Part shown: in pieces, positions 55,447 through 64,000 of the stretch
Position numbering within the stretch: the stretch's first letter is position 1
Layout of the letters: the number at the start of each line of letters is the position of its first letter
DNA from: Acidithiobacillus thiooxidans ATCC 19377
GTDB lineage: Bacteria > Pseudomonadota > Gammaproteobacteria > Acidithiobacillales > Acidithiobacillaceae
NCBI RefSeq assembly: GCF_009662475.1
Contig: NZ_CP045571.1
Coordinates: 2,850,501 to 2,914,500, forward strand
DNA length: 64,000 nt
Reading direction: 5' to 3'
Notes under the pieces: generated by a model
Told to the model about the DNA's origin: nothing
The model's input: only the letters and a program-made list of their open reading frames with translations
Database searches by the model: none
Made by a program: the position numbers and the translations under genes

Positions 55447-55734
55447 TCATGCCGTTACCCAGTTTTCTACCTGCAAGCCTTCCACCCGGCAAAACTCGCG
55501 TTCGTTATTGGTAACCAAAATCCAGCCTTCGGCGCGGGCGTGTGCTGCTATCCTTAAATCATTATTACCAATGGGTTGTCCACAGCTTTCCAGAGCAGGG
55601 CGGATCCGCCCATATTGGATCCCAACCTGAGGGGTGAGTTGGGCTACCCGAATGCTCTCCTGCAGATTTTGAATACTGGCCAGGGCCTTATCCCGCGCCT
55701 GACTTTTTTTCACCCCCCAGCTTAATTCACCAAG
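55447..55734 (-). pseudogene. VapC/PIN-domain toxin, 5'-truncated
   Basis: The minus strand encodes LGELSWGVKKSQ, then PIGNNDLRIAAHARAEGWIL and VTNNEREFCRVEGLQVENW, matching the C-terminal two thirds of VapC toxins, with the conserved D and TNN residues. The N-terminal strand with the first catalytic Asp (LDTN) is missing; the frame upstream has unrelated sequence. There is no vapB next to it. It is probably inactive. Confidence 0.75.
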
Positions 55735-55842
55735 AGTTCGGCATTGAGGTTGACGATGCCCTGGAAATGGCCGAGCAAACCGAAGTGTAACGAAATTGAT
55801 GTCAACCTTGATATGGTGCAATGATTTCCCTACTATGAAGCC

Positions 55843-56079
55843 ATGACCAACTACTCCGTAGGGGATGACTGGCGTATACGCATCAATGGCCGGGAGCAGC
55901 ATCCGCTTCCGCACGTCCATGTGCAGTTTCGTGACGGATCCCGTGTGTCGCTGGCCATTGAAACAGGCGCGCTTCTAGTCGGCTATGTCTCGCCCCGAAA
56001 GCGATTGGAACCGGTGCGGACCTGGATTGAGGCGCATCGGGATGCCCTATTGACGGAATATCGGAGGTTGAATCCATGA
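55843..56079 (+). CDS. DUF4160 protein
   Basis: A 78-residue protein: MTNYSVGDDWRIRINGREQ, HPLPHVHVQFRDGSRVSLAI and a C-terminal helix. It matches DUF4160, a small family with the pattern EHxPPHVHV that is nearly always paired with DUF2442. Its stop overlaps the start of the next gene (ATGA), so the two are translated together. The function is unknown; toxin-antitoxin-like behaviour has been suspected from the pairing but not shown here. Confidence 0.82.
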   Translation: MTNYSVGDDWRIRINGREQHPLPHVHVQFRDGSRVSLAIETGALLVGYVSPRKRLEPVRTWIEAHRDALLTEYRRLNP

Positions 56080-56525
56080 ATCAAGCACCCAAAATTGAAA
56101 CGGCGACGATTACTGGCCTGTTCCAGGTAGAAATCCATTGGTCCACCGGAGAAGTGTTTACCACGGATCTTAAGGATCTTATTGGCCCTTCACGGGCGGA
56201 AGATCCCTTTTGTGCACTCCATGATCCGGCTTTCTTCGCTCAGGGGCATACAGATGACTGGGGCGATGGTCTGAGTTGGCCCGGCGGACTGGATCTGGGC
56301 GCAGACAGTCTCTATGCCTTGGGGAGGAAACAGGCCGGATTACCAACACGTGAGGATTTCATCCTGTGGATGGAGCGGAACAAGCTCAGCTTAAGCCGTG
56401 CGGCGGAAGCCATCGGTATGACTCGGCGCATGATGGCCTACTACAAAAATGGCTCCCGCCCGATACCAAAGACCGTTTGGCTGGCCTGCATCGGTTATGA
56501 GGTGATTGAACGCCACGCAGCTTGA
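56076..56525 (+). CDS. DUF2442-HTH protein
   Basis: A 149-residue protein. The N-terminal about 85 residues fit DUF2442 (VEIHWSTGEVFTTDLKDLI), and residues about 98-140 form an XRE-like helix-turn-helix (LSLSRAAEAIGMTRRMMAYYKNG). The fusion of DUF2442 with a DNA-binding domain suggests that it represses its own two-gene unit, with DUF4160 upstream. Confidence 0.78.
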   Translation: MNQAPKIETATITGLFQVEIHWSTGEVFTTDLKDLIGPSRAEDPFCALHDPAFFAQGHTDDWGDGLSWPGGLDLGADSLYALGRKQAGLPTREDFILWMERNKLSLSRAAEAIGMTRRMMAYYKNGSRPIPKTVWLACIGYEVIERHAA

Positions 56526-56860
56526 ATAAGGTGAATAATGGGCGATTTTGCAGCGGAAGCGGTCATTCAGCGGGCTGACTGTCATGATTTTGAAACTCTC
56601 TACCATGGCTGAAAAACCGCAGTTAGTGTAGCGCTACAATCTTGATGAATCTTAAGGTTGATCATTAGAGTCAACAGGTTTTTTGCTTAATCCCTGTTAA
56701 TCAGCGTCATTCGTTTGCCAACTGTCAGCATCAGGTGTTTACCACCGCATCTCGCGGAAAATGAATCATTAATCCGTTGAAATATTATGTGCATTAGCGA
56801 AATACCGAGGTTCCAAAAGGGGAACAATCTAAACGCTGATTTCTGCTGAAAAATGGCTAA
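56526..56860. other. gene-free stretch in accessory zone
   Basis: No gene supported. The sequence is AT-richer than its flanks and contains only short open frames without ribosome sites. Confidence 0.4.
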
Positions 56861-56998
56861 TCACCAGCGCTGTTTGACAACCGTGAAAAACGTGCCTTGG
56901 CCGAAGGTGTGCTTACCGACGGCGGAGAGGGCACAACATTTCCTTCCAGTGAGGAGCTGCTCTCCTTAATGCGTGAGGCACATATTCCCAAGAGTTGA
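56861..56998 (+). pseudogene. possible 3' gene fragment of unknown family
   Basis: After an in-frame TAA the frame reads SPALFDNREKRALAEGVLTD, then PSSEELLSLMREAHIPKS to a TGA. The amino-acid pattern looks like a real protein C terminus rather than random sequence, but there is no start codon with a ribosome site. It may be the remains of a gene removed by recombination. Confidence 0.35.
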
Positions 56999-57039
56999 GG
57001 CTTGAAAAGCGGGTTTGGGTAATACTACTTCTACTGCAT

Positions 57040-58839
57040 TCATGTAGCGACTCGCTGAACCATCACCGGTTTCCCTGCAATAACCACCGCATGGCGGACG
57101 CGCAATTGCAAGGACGTCTCGTCTCTGAAGGTATTGGCCTCCAGCTCGAAAGTTACCCGGACAAGCTGCCCCGTTTCCACGGGACACACTCCATCACGAA
57201 CCGCCCCAAACCAGATGGCATCGAATCGATTTGGCCCGATGCCCAGCAACAATTTGAGGTGGGTGCCATCCCCGACGGGACGCACACTGAGAATCTGACC
57301 TTCCGTACAGAAGACGGGCGCCTCCCATTGCCGACCGAAAGGCTCCAACAGCGCGAACTCTTTGAGCAGTTCCAAACTTGGGAGCTGTTCGAGCGCCCCA
57401 TCACTCAGTATCCGGGGGCCCGGGGTCCACGCTGCCAGGGCACGGGTTGCAGCTGCATTGAAGGCTGTCGCGAAACGATCAAACCCCTCACGTTTCAAGG
57501 TGACGCCGCCAGCACCGGCATGACCGCCCCAGGCAACGAAGTCGTCCGGATAGGATTCTGCAATCCCTGCCAGCGCGTTGCGTATATGAAATCCAGGCAC
57601 GGTGCGCAGCGAAGCGGTGATATGCTCGCTTTCCTGCTTGGGCGAGAAATAGGCAGCAGGCCGTCCATAGGCTTCCACCAGACGGGCAGCGCAGACCCCA
57701 TGTACGCCCGGATGCCCTTCCGGATCGAACACGGTAATGGCCATAGCCCCGTCCACCGCCTGCTCCTCCGCCAATGGCAGGATACGGCGCAGCATCTTGG
57801 ATTGGACCCGCTTGCGCTCGCTATTGTGCTCCACCAAAACATGCGCCAGGCGTATGGCTTCCGCCTCGTCGTCGCACATCAACAGGTCGACGGCCCCCAG
57901 TGCGCAATCCAGCCTGCCCCGGGCATTGATGATCGGCCCGAAGGTAAAACTCAATGTCGCCGCTGTAATCGGGCCGCTGCAACGAGAGACCTTGTACAGG
58001 GCACGCCACACAGGTCGCGCCTCCGGTACGTTCATCAATGCGAGGCCGCGTGTCAGAACCGCACGATTATTCGCCGAGCGGGCCAGATCAACACAATCCG
58101 CCATGGTTCCCAGCGCAACCAGGTCGAGGAGACCGCCCAGACGGGGCGCATTGGCCGGAAGGTGCCCCCAGTCGATGAGCTTTTGCCGTACAGCACAGCA
58201 GAGTAGCCAGGCCACATGCACGCCCGCGATGTAGGGGTCGGCAAAGCTTGAATCCGTGCGGACGGGATTGACACAGGCGATGGCGGCGTGCGGCGGGCCT
58301 TGCTCTGGAACCCCATGGTGGTCCGTCACTATTGTCGTCAGACCATGATCGCGGAGCTTCTTGATGCGATCATGGTCCGAACTGCCCTGGTCCGCAGTAA
58401 TGACAAGTGCAGGACGCGGTGCCGAGTCCAGAATCCGCTGGGTGACGCTTTCCGATACGCCATACCCTTCCCGCAGGCGATGGCCGATGTAGCTGTGTAT
58501 CCGGTGTTCGGGCACACCGAAGTAGTCACGCAACGCAAACTTCAGCACCGCGTGCCCGGACGCTCCATCACAGTCGAAGTCCGACAGCAGAATCAACGGC
58601 AACCCTTGTTTCACAGCCCTTGCTACAGCCTCAGCGGCGACGTTGATGTCGGGTAAACGGTCTGGTGGATCGAGCGCACTCAGCGGCGGGCGCACAAGCA
58701 ATCCCACCCTTCCCGCATCCTCATCACCCAATCGACCGGCGATGATACGCGATTGGAGTGGCGTATAACCAGCCGCTACTGCCGCATTAAAAACATCTTG
58801 TGACAATGGCCTGTCGATGATTTTTATGGGTTCTGGCAT
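57040..58839 (-). CDS. recJ: RecJ-like DHH-family single-strand DNA exonuclease, divergent
   Basis: About 599 residues from ATG 58839. DHH motif I reads LLSDFDCDGASG (usual RecJ: DYDxDG), followed by IVTDHHGVPE, and a DHHA1 domain with GGHAGAGGVTL. The length fits RecJ, a 5'-3' ssDNA exonuclease in repair and recombination. The location between prfB-lysS and the thr genes is the usual recJ neighbourhood, but the sequence differs from typical proteobacterial RecJ and the flank is full of accessory fragments. It may be a replacement copy of foreign origin. Confidence 0.83.
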   Translation of the reverse strand: MPEPIKIIDRPLSQDVFNAAVAAGYTPLQSRIIAGRLGDEDAGRVGLLVRPPLSALDPPDRLPDINVAAEAVARAVKQGLPLILLSDFDCDGASGHAVLKFALRDYFGVPEHRIHSYIGHRLREGYGVSESVTQRILDSAPRPALVITADQGSSDHDRIKKLRDHGLTTIVTDHHGVPEQGPPHAAIACVNPVRTDSSFADPYIAGVHVAWLLCCAVRQKLIDWGHLPANAPRLGGLLDLVALGTMADCVDLARSANNRAVLTRGLALMNVPEARPVWRALYKVSRCSGPITAATLSFTFGPIINARGRLDCALGAVDLLMCDDEAEAIRLAHVLVEHNSERKRVQSKMLRRILPLAEEQAVDGAMAITVFDPEGHPGVHGVCAARLVEAYGRPAAYFSPKQESEHITASLRTVPGFHIRNALAGIAESYPDDFVAWGGHAGAGGVTLKREGFDRFATAFNAAATRALAAWTPGPRILSDGALEQLPSLELLKEFALLEPFGRQWEAPVFCTEGQILSVRPVGDGTHLKLLLGIGPNRFDAIWFGAVRDGVCPVETGQLVRVTFELEANTFRDETSLQLRVRHAVVIAGKPVMVQRVAT

Positions 58840-58923
58840 CACGCGCTACTCTTGTTCTGATTGACTCCGTGCAACTTATCGCGCTCCTTTGACCACGCCC
58901 GCCTCGGGTATTTTCACAGCCAT

Positions 58924-59889
58924 TCACCAGACTCCCGGAAGCGCATGACCCGGTCGGGCTAGCCTGCGCCAGAAGCGCCAGCGATCAGCACTGCGCAGGG
59001 TCAGTCGCTCCACCCCACCATGGGCGAGCACGCCGGTCAAACATTGCAGAGTTCCACCCCGGCGCCAGAAGTTTTGCAGGGCAGGATGCAGCGCCGCGAA
59101 TGATTTTGCGGCATCGGGATACAACCAGGCTCCGGACCAGACCCAGAGCAGATTATCGGGAAGTTTACCGGCTGCTTGCAGTGCTTTAGGATAAGCGAGC
59201 GGTAACCCAAGCCAGGCAGCAGCGGCCTGCAGATAATCGGCCTCCGCCGCCAAACTTTGCCACTTTGTCAGCGGACGCTGTTCCGGCAAGCAACCCTCCC
59301 CCCAGGCCCAGAACAAACACCAGGATTCCATTCCCACTGCATGGATATCCTGATTGACGGGATGGGCCGCCAGAAACATCTGCAATTCATTGAGAAAGGC
59401 ATTCCAGCGCCGGGCATCCGCCCCGGTGACCTGCAAAGCCAGAGGCTCACGGCCCCACACCTGTTCCGGATCAGGACAGTGCAGATCGGGACTTGTACTG
59501 CTCAGCACATACCAGCGCCGCGCTCCACGCTTTAAAATCCAGGGTGTTTCTGCCAAAAATTCGACCGCAGCGTCAAACAACGCCACCGCATCACTTTCTT
59601 CCAGACCCGGCAACGGCTGCAATACCGCCCGCCCTGCCTGACCGCGAAAAGCTACCGGCTCCAGAGCAATGACCCAATGTCCGGCGGTATTTATCCCTTC
59701 GGCTTCTGCCAGGAGCGCCGCCGCCGGGAGTGCTCCGGCAAATCCCAGCAAACGACCGGCCACTTCCAGAGAAGATTCCGCTACCAATCGGGTGCGCTGC
59801 CCACGCCCCCAGTAGCGCGGTAATACTGCGCCCAGGTCCTCCTCCGGCATGCCGTGCAACCCCGACAGCCAGAGGCAGACATCGGCCAT
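58924..59889 (-). CDS. phosphoglycerate mutase-like (ApgM-type remnant) protein
   Basis: About 321 residues from ATG 59889, which overlaps the thrC stop by one base (TGATG). Proteins at this position in thr operons of many proteobacteria are annotated as cofactor-independent phosphoglycerate mutase-like. Trp-rich segments (VNQDIHAVGMESWCLFWAWG) agree with that group. The metal-binding motifs of true iPGM (DGWG, NSEVGH) cannot be seen, so real mutase activity is doubtful, and a bona fide gpmI lies at 22094. Confidence 0.6.
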   Translation of the reverse strand: MADVCLWLSGLHGMPEEDLGAVLPRYWGRGQRTRLVAESSLEVAGRLLGFAGALPAAALLAEAEGINTAGHWVIALEPVAFRGQAGRAVLQPLPGLEESDAVALFDAAVEFLAETPWILKRGARRWYVLSSTSPDLHCPDPEQVWGREPLALQVTGADARRWNAFLNELQMFLAAHPVNQDIHAVGMESWCLFWAWGEGCLPEQRPLTKWQSLAAEADYLQAAAAWLGLPLAYPKALQAAGKLPDNLLWVWSGAWLYPDAAKSFAALHPALQNFWRRGGTLQCLTGVLAHGGVERLTLRSADRWRFWRRLARPGHALPGVW

Positions 59890-61019
59890 CAGCGATCCAG
59901 TATGGCGCGCTGTACCGCATCCAGAGTGGCATTGACGGTCACCACCTCGCCGCCCTGGGAAATGGCCGTGTCGGGATCCTTGAGACCATGTCCGGTAAGC
60001 GTACAAACCACCGTAGCCCCCGCCTCGATTTTTCCGGCGCGGGCAGCAGCAACAACGCCCGCCACCGAAGTGGCGGAGGCAGGCTCACAAAACACGCCTT
60101 CAAATTTGGCTAACCAGCGCTGGGCTTCGAGGATTTGAGCATCGCTGTGGCTGCCAAACCAGCCACCACTTTCTTCCTGCACCCGATGCGCCTGATCCCA
60201 GGACATGGGATGCCCGATACGAATGGCCGTCGCAATGGTTTCCGGATTTTTCACAAACTCACCGGCCATAAACGGCGCGCTGCCCTCTGCCTGAAAACCG
60301 AGCATCTTCGGACGTTTTCCGGGTTTGCCATGACCATAGCGACACACCCCGTTGCAGAATTTGCAGGCCGTGGTCAACACCTGAGAGACATCAGCACGGC
60401 CATCGGTGGCTTCGCAATAACCCATCCAGTGCGCGGTAATATTACCCGCATTACCTACTGGCAATACGTGATAATCAGGCGCCTCGCCCAAGGCCTCGAT
60501 AATTTCAAAGGCAGCGGTTTTCTGTCCCTGCAGACGGTAGGGGTTCACGGAATTGACCAGGGTAATGGGCGCATTGGCAGCCACTTCCTGCACAATCTGC
60601 ATGCCTTCGTCAAAATTGCCGCGAATTTGCAAGACCAACGCGCCGTGCATCATGGCCTGAGATAACTTGCCCAAAGCAATTTTCCCTTCCGGGATCACCA
60701 CAAAAGCCTGCATTCCGGCCCGCGCAGCATAGGCCGCTGCAGCCGCAGAAGTATTTCCCGTAGAAGCGCAGATGACCATCTCACTGCCATCTTCCTTGGC
60801 CTTGGTCACCGCCATGGTCATGCCCCGATCCTTGAAAGAACCGGTGGGATTCAGCCCTTCGAATTTGAGAAACAAGCGGATATCCACCCCCAATTGGCGC
60901 GGAAGATTCAGACATTCGATGAGCGGTGTATTCCCCTCACCGAGGCTGACTGCCTGGGTATCCGGGGCCAGAGGCAAAAAATCACGGTAACGATCAATAA
61001 TACCGGTGTAACGCGTCAT
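59889..61019 (-). CDS. thrC: threonine synthase
   Basis: PLP enzyme making threonine from O-phosphohomoserine. 376 residues from ATG 61019 (CAGGAAT upstream). It has LKFEGLNPTGSFKDRGMTMAV with the PLP lysine (KDRG), CASTGNTSAAAAAYAAR and the phosphate-binding PVGNAGNITAHWMG. This is the shorter, bacterial/plant-like class. It directly follows hom in the pathway and in the operon. Confidence 0.95.
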   Translation of the reverse strand: MTRYTGIIDRYRDFLPLAPDTQAVSLGEGNTPLIECLNLPRQLGVDIRLFLKFEGLNPTGSFKDRGMTMAVTKAKEDGSEMVICASTGNTSAAAAAYAARAGMQAFVVIPEGKIALGKLSQAMMHGALVLQIRGNFDEGMQIVQEVAANAPITLVNSVNPYRLQGQKTAAFEIIEALGEAPDYHVLPVGNAGNITAHWMGYCEATDGRADVSQVLTTACKFCNGVCRYGHGKPGKRPKMLGFQAEGSAPFMAGEFVKNPETIATAIRIGHPMSWDQAHRVQEESGGWFGSHSDAQILEAQRWLAKFEGVFCEPASATSVAGVVAAARAGKIEAGATVVCTLTGHGLKDPDTAISQGGEVVTVNATLDAVQRAILDR

Positions 61020-61062
61020 AACTAATTCCTGAAGCAATAAAAAATGGATTCGGAAAGCGGAT

Positions 61063-62388
61063 TCACTGTTCGGCCAGACTTTCGACACGCAGCCGTAAAA
61101 CGGGACGAGCCACTACCGGAAGGGCTTCAATCCGGCGGATAGCCTGCTCCAGATCGCCTTCACGGCAACGGTGCAGCAACAGAACGATAGGAACCGTATC
61201 GGCTTCCGGCGATTCTTTTTGCAGCAAAGCCTCAATGGAAATCTGGTGTTCCGCCAGCATGGTCGCCACCTGGGCTAAAACACCAGCACGATTATGGGCA
61301 TGAATGCGCAAATAGTAAGCGCTCTCCACTTCGGCCATGGGCAGCAGCGGCAAGGCACTCAAGGCATCCGGCTGAAAGGCCAGATGCGGCACGCGGTTGC
61401 TGGGGTCGGCCGTCATCGTCCGGGCCACATCCACCAGATCAGCCACCACCGCGCTGGCCGTAGGATCACCGCCCGCACCGCGCCCGTAATACAGGCTCTG
61501 TCCGGCCGCATCGCTTTCGACGAGAATGGCGTTGAAGGGTCCTTCGACATTGGCCAGCAAATGACTTTCGGGAATCAGGGTCGGATGAACGCGCAGTTCC
61601 ACACCATCGGCGCGACGCCGGGAGATACCCAGCAGCTTGATGCGATAACCGAGTTCTGCTGCATACACCACATCATCCCGCTCCAGAGCACGAATGCCCT
61701 CGACATGGCAGTGAGCGAAGTCCACCGGGATGCCGAAAGCGATGGAGGCCATCAGCGTGATTTTGTGGGCTGCATCTCCCCCGTCCACATCCAGTCCGGG
61801 GTCCGCTTCGGCGTAGCCCAGGCGCTGGGCCTCGGTCAGCGCCTGCTGAAAATCCCAGCCTTCACGGAACATCTGGGTCAGAATATAGTTACTGGTGCCG
61901 TTGATGATACCCGCCAGCCATTGAATGCGGTTACCTGCCAAACCTTCGCGGATGGCTTTGATAATCGGAATGGCTCCGGCTACGGCTGCTTCAAAGGCCA
62001 CCATCACCCCCTGTTGCTGGGCGGCGGCAAAAATTTCGTTACCATGTTCAGCCAGCAGGGCTTTATTGGCTGTCACCACATGCTTGCCTGCGGCAATAGC
62101 TGCCAGAATCAGTTCCCTGGCCAGCCCCGTACCGCCCATGACTTCCACCAGCACATCCACTTCCGGATCGCGCACCACGGCCCAGGGATCGGTGCTGATC
62201 CGCGCCTGCAGGTCCAATGCTTCCAGACGCGCCGGATTACGCACCGCAGCATGGACTACCCGTAAATCCCGACCGACCCGACGGGTGATTTCTTCGGCAT
62301 TACGTGCCAGCACCCGCACCGTGCCCTGACCGACAGTGCCCATTCCCAGAATACCAATACGCACAGGATCCATGCTGTCGCTCATCAT
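61063..62388 (-). CDS. hom: homoserine dehydrogenase
   Basis: Reduces aspartate semialdehyde to homoserine for threonine and methionine. A 441-residue monofunctional enzyme: NAD(P) motif [12 protein letters not shown] (about 13-24), a catalytic domain with [17 protein letters not shown]-like [11 protein letters not shown], and a C-terminal ACT domain for feedback by threonine ([20 protein letters not shown]). Its start overlaps the aminotransferase gene (ATGA). Confidence 0.96.
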   Translation of the reverse strand: MMSDSMDPVRIGILGMGTVGQGTVRVLARNAEEITRRVGRDLRVVHAAVRNPARLEALDLQARISTDPWAVVRDPEVDVLVEVMGGTGLARELILAAIAAGKHVVTANKALLAEHGNEIFAAAQQQGVMVAFEAAVAGAIPIIKAIREGLAGNRIQWLAGIINGTSNYILTQMFREGWDFQQALTEAQRLGYAEADPGLDVDGGDAAHKITLMASIAFGIPVDFAHCHVEGIRALERDDVVYAAELGYRIKLLGISRRRADGVELRVHPTLIPESHLLANVEGPFNAILVESDAAGQSLYYGRGAGGDPTASAVVADLVDVARTMTADPSNRVPHLAFQPDALSALPLLPMAEVESAYYLRIHAHNRAGVLAQVATMLAEHQISIEALLQKESPEADTVPIVLLLHRCREGDLEQAIRRIEALPVVARPVLRLRVESLAEQ

Positions 62389-63566
62389 AAATCCTCACGG
62401 AACATTTGTTTGATTCCACGGATGGCCTGACGGGTACGATGTTCGTTTTCCACCAGACCAAAACGCACATATTCGTCACCCAGTTCACCAAAGCCAATAC
62501 CGGGACTGACCGCCACCTTGGCCCGGTCCAACACCAGCTTGGAAAACTCCAGCGAACCCATTTTGCGCAGATTTTCCGGAATACGCGCCCAGACAAACAT
62601 GGTTGCCATGGGCTTTTCCACCACCCAACCTGCTGCATCCAGCCCCTCGCAAAGCACATCGCGGCGTTGTTCATACATCAGGCGAATGTCTTCCACACAA
62701 TCCTGAGGACCTTCCAGTGCCGTAATGGCCGCCACCTGAATGGGGGTGAAGGTGCCGTAATCCAGATAGCTTTTCATGCGCGCCAGGGCACCCACCAGCT
62801 TGGGATTACCTACGGCAAAGCCGACCCGCCAGCCGGGCATGTTATAGCTCTTGGACAGTGTGAAAAATTCCACCCCCACATCTTTGGCCCCCGGCACCTG
62901 CAAAAAGCTGGGCGCCTTATAGCCATCAAAGACGATGTCAGCATAAGCCAGATCATGCACCACCCAGATGCGATGCTCCTTGGCAAACTCCACAATCCGC
63001 CTGAAGAAATCCAGATCGACCACCGCTGCCGTCGGATTATGCGGGAAATTGATGACCAGCATTTTCGGCTTGGGCCAGGCGGCCTTGACGGCCTTTTCCA
63101 GTTCTTCGAAAAAATCCACGCCCGGCAGCATCGGCACATGGCGCACGTCTGCGCCGGCAATCACAAAACCGTAGGGATGTATGGGATAAGTCGGACTGGG
63201 AACCAGCACCGTATCCCCGGGGCCCATGGTAGCCAGGGCCAGATGCGCAATACCTTCCTTGGAGCCAATGGTCACTATGGCCTCTGATTCAGGATCAAGA
63301 GCCACCCCGAAGCGCTGTTCGTACCAGGTCGTGATAGCGCGCCGCAGCCGGGGAATACCCCGGGATACGCTGTAACGATGGGTATCCCCGCGCTGGGCGG
63401 TCTCGCAGAGCTTATCGACAATATTCTGGGGCGTGGGCTGGTCGGGATTTCCCATACCAAAGTCGATAATATCCTCACCGCGCTTACGGGCCTGATTTTT
63501 CAGGTCAGTGACAATATTAAACACGTAAGGGGGCAAACGGCGGATACGTTCAAAATCACTGTTCAT
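62385..63566 (-). CDS. alaC: alanine/aspartate-type class I aminotransferase
   Basis: A 393-residue PLP enzyme. The PLP lysine lies in [17 protein letters not shown]; other class I marks are NFPHNPTA and VHDLAYADI. The sequence fits the AlaC (YfdZ) subfamily, which makes alanine from pyruvate and glutamate. It stands at the head of the hom-thrC operon, the usual arrangement in beta- and gammaproteobacteria. Confidence 0.93.
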   Translation of the reverse strand: MNSDFERIRRLPPYVFNIVTDLKNQARKRGEDIIDFGMGNPDQPTPQNIVDKLCETAQRGDTHRYSVSRGIPRLRRAITTWYEQRFGVALDPESEAIVTIGSKEGIAHLALATMGPGDTVLVPSPTYPIHPYGFVIAGADVRHVPMLPGVDFFEELEKAVKAAWPKPKMLVINFPHNPTAAVVDLDFFRRIVEFAKEHRIWVVHDLAYADIVFDGYKAPSFLQVPGAKDVGVEFFTLSKSYNMPGWRVGFAVGNPKLVGALARMKSYLDYGTFTPIQVAAITALEGPQDCVEDIRLMYEQRRDVLCEGLDAAGWVVEKPMATMFVWARIPENLRKMGSLEFSKLVLDRAKVAVSPGIGFGELGDEYVRFGLVENEHRTRQAIRGIKQMFREDL

Positions 63567-63661
63567 GGGACACAGGCCTTCAAGGGTTGTCGTGAATACC
63601 GAAACCGAAGAACAATAGAGAGGCTACGCTGGCCTGTCAATCCGCATCATGGAGGAAAGTC

Positions 63662-64000
63662 ATGAAATTACACCTGCAACAGGACGCCCAATACAATCTC
63701 ATCAATGGCTATGGACAAGACGGCATCGTGGTACGCGGCCAGCATTACCGCCATGGATTGTTGGTAGCGGCGGACTGGCTGCAGAGCCCCTGGGGACCGG
63801 AAAGTGCTGAAGGGCTCGGCCTGGAGCATTTTAACGAAGTGCTCGCCCGCAAGCCCGACGTCATGCTCCTGGGCACCGGTAAAAAACAGCATTTTCCTTT
63901 GCAACTGATGGCAGCCCTGCGCGATGCCGGCATTCCTGTGGAAGTCATGGATACCAGCGCAGCCTGTCGGACCTACAATATTTTAATGGCCGAAGACCGC
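63662..64000 (+). CDS. Mth938/DUF498 domain protein, 3'-truncated by window edge
   Basis: 113 codons are visible from ATG 63662; the frame runs off the window. LINGYGQDGIVVRGQHYRHGLLV, LLGTGKKQHFP and MDTSAACRTYNIL fit the Mth938/NDUFAF3-like fold, a small family of uncertain function. GAGGAAAGTC precedes the ATG. It is divergent from alaC. Confidence 0.82.
   Translation, partial: MKLHLQQDAQYNLINGYGQDGIVVRGQHYRHGLLVAADWLQSPWGPESAEGLGLEHFNEVLARKPDVMLLGTGKKQHFPLQLMAALRDAGIPVEVMDTSAACRTYNILMAEDR

Noticed and set aside
57005-58206. 403-codon open frame on the plus strand
   Set aside because: Antisense to recJ; the recJ motifs are decisive and this frame has no recognisable features.
61294-62265. 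323-codon open frame on the plus strand
   Set aside because: Antisense to hom; high-GC shadow of a conserved gene.
62406-63287. 293-codon open frame on the plus strand
   Set aside because: Antisense to alaC, with no family signal.

Overview
The window looks like a chromosome segment of an acidophilic sulfur-oxidising chemolithoautotroph, most probably Acidithiobacillus or a close relative. The basis is the gene content: a bacterial phosphoribulokinase (Calvin cycle), a TAT-exported HiPIP of the Iro type, a DsrE-TusA-SQR-like sulfur-handling operon, and gammaproteobacterial or Acidithiobacillus-type gene order. The assignment is inferred from family recognition; no search was run.

Layout. 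1-2470: tail of a TPR protein and leuA. 2554-5375: a sigma54-dependent activator gene split by a complete IS256-family element (3115-4529) with a 9-bp target duplication. 5376-8428: a sigma54-type promoter and the operon dsrE-tusA-SQR-like oxidoreductase-DUF1641. 8438-12277: an opposite-strand cluster of exported or envelope genes (DUF3034 barrel, exported truncated haemoglobin, OmpA-like lipoprotein, second lipoprotein, YiiX-like hydrolase, HiPIP), again behind a sigma54-type promoter. 12468-18886: phosphoribulokinase and the SAM cycle (metF, ahcY with an SAH riboswitch, metK, adenosine kinase). 18943-33280: housekeeping genes (rhodanese, glgP, gpmI, envC-like, ctpA, DJ-1/PfpI, a parvulin, clpS-clpA, selO, an amidotransferase, a 1-Cys peroxiredoxin). 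34106-42205: ppa and an envelope operon (comEC, exbB, exbD, acyltransferase, WaaA-like, lpxK, Trm112, kdsB). 42750-44684: an AT-rich patch of orphan membrane proteins. 44830-50631: a transglutaminase-like protein and an accessory zone of small genes and gene fragments. 50769-55314: lolD, lolC/E, lysS, prfB (with its programmed frameshift). 55447-58839: toxin/antitoxin-like pieces and an unusual recJ. 58924-63566: alaC-hom-thrC and a phosphoglycerate-mutase-like gene. The window ends in a partial Mth938-domain gene.

The most interesting signal is a predicted sigma54 regulon. The perfect palindrome TGTCATGACA occurs as a tandem pair upstream of dsrE, and its variant CGTCATGACA occurs twice upstream of the DUF3034-haemoglobin cluster. 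In both places the proximal palindrome is centred about 125 bp upstream of the GG of a sequence with exact -24/-12 spacing. The only sigma54 activator gene in the window lies divergently next to the first site, and it is broken by the IS element. This suggests that cytoplasmic sulfur-carrier proteins and a periplasmic/outer-membrane redox module are induced together, and that this isolate has recently lost the local activator.
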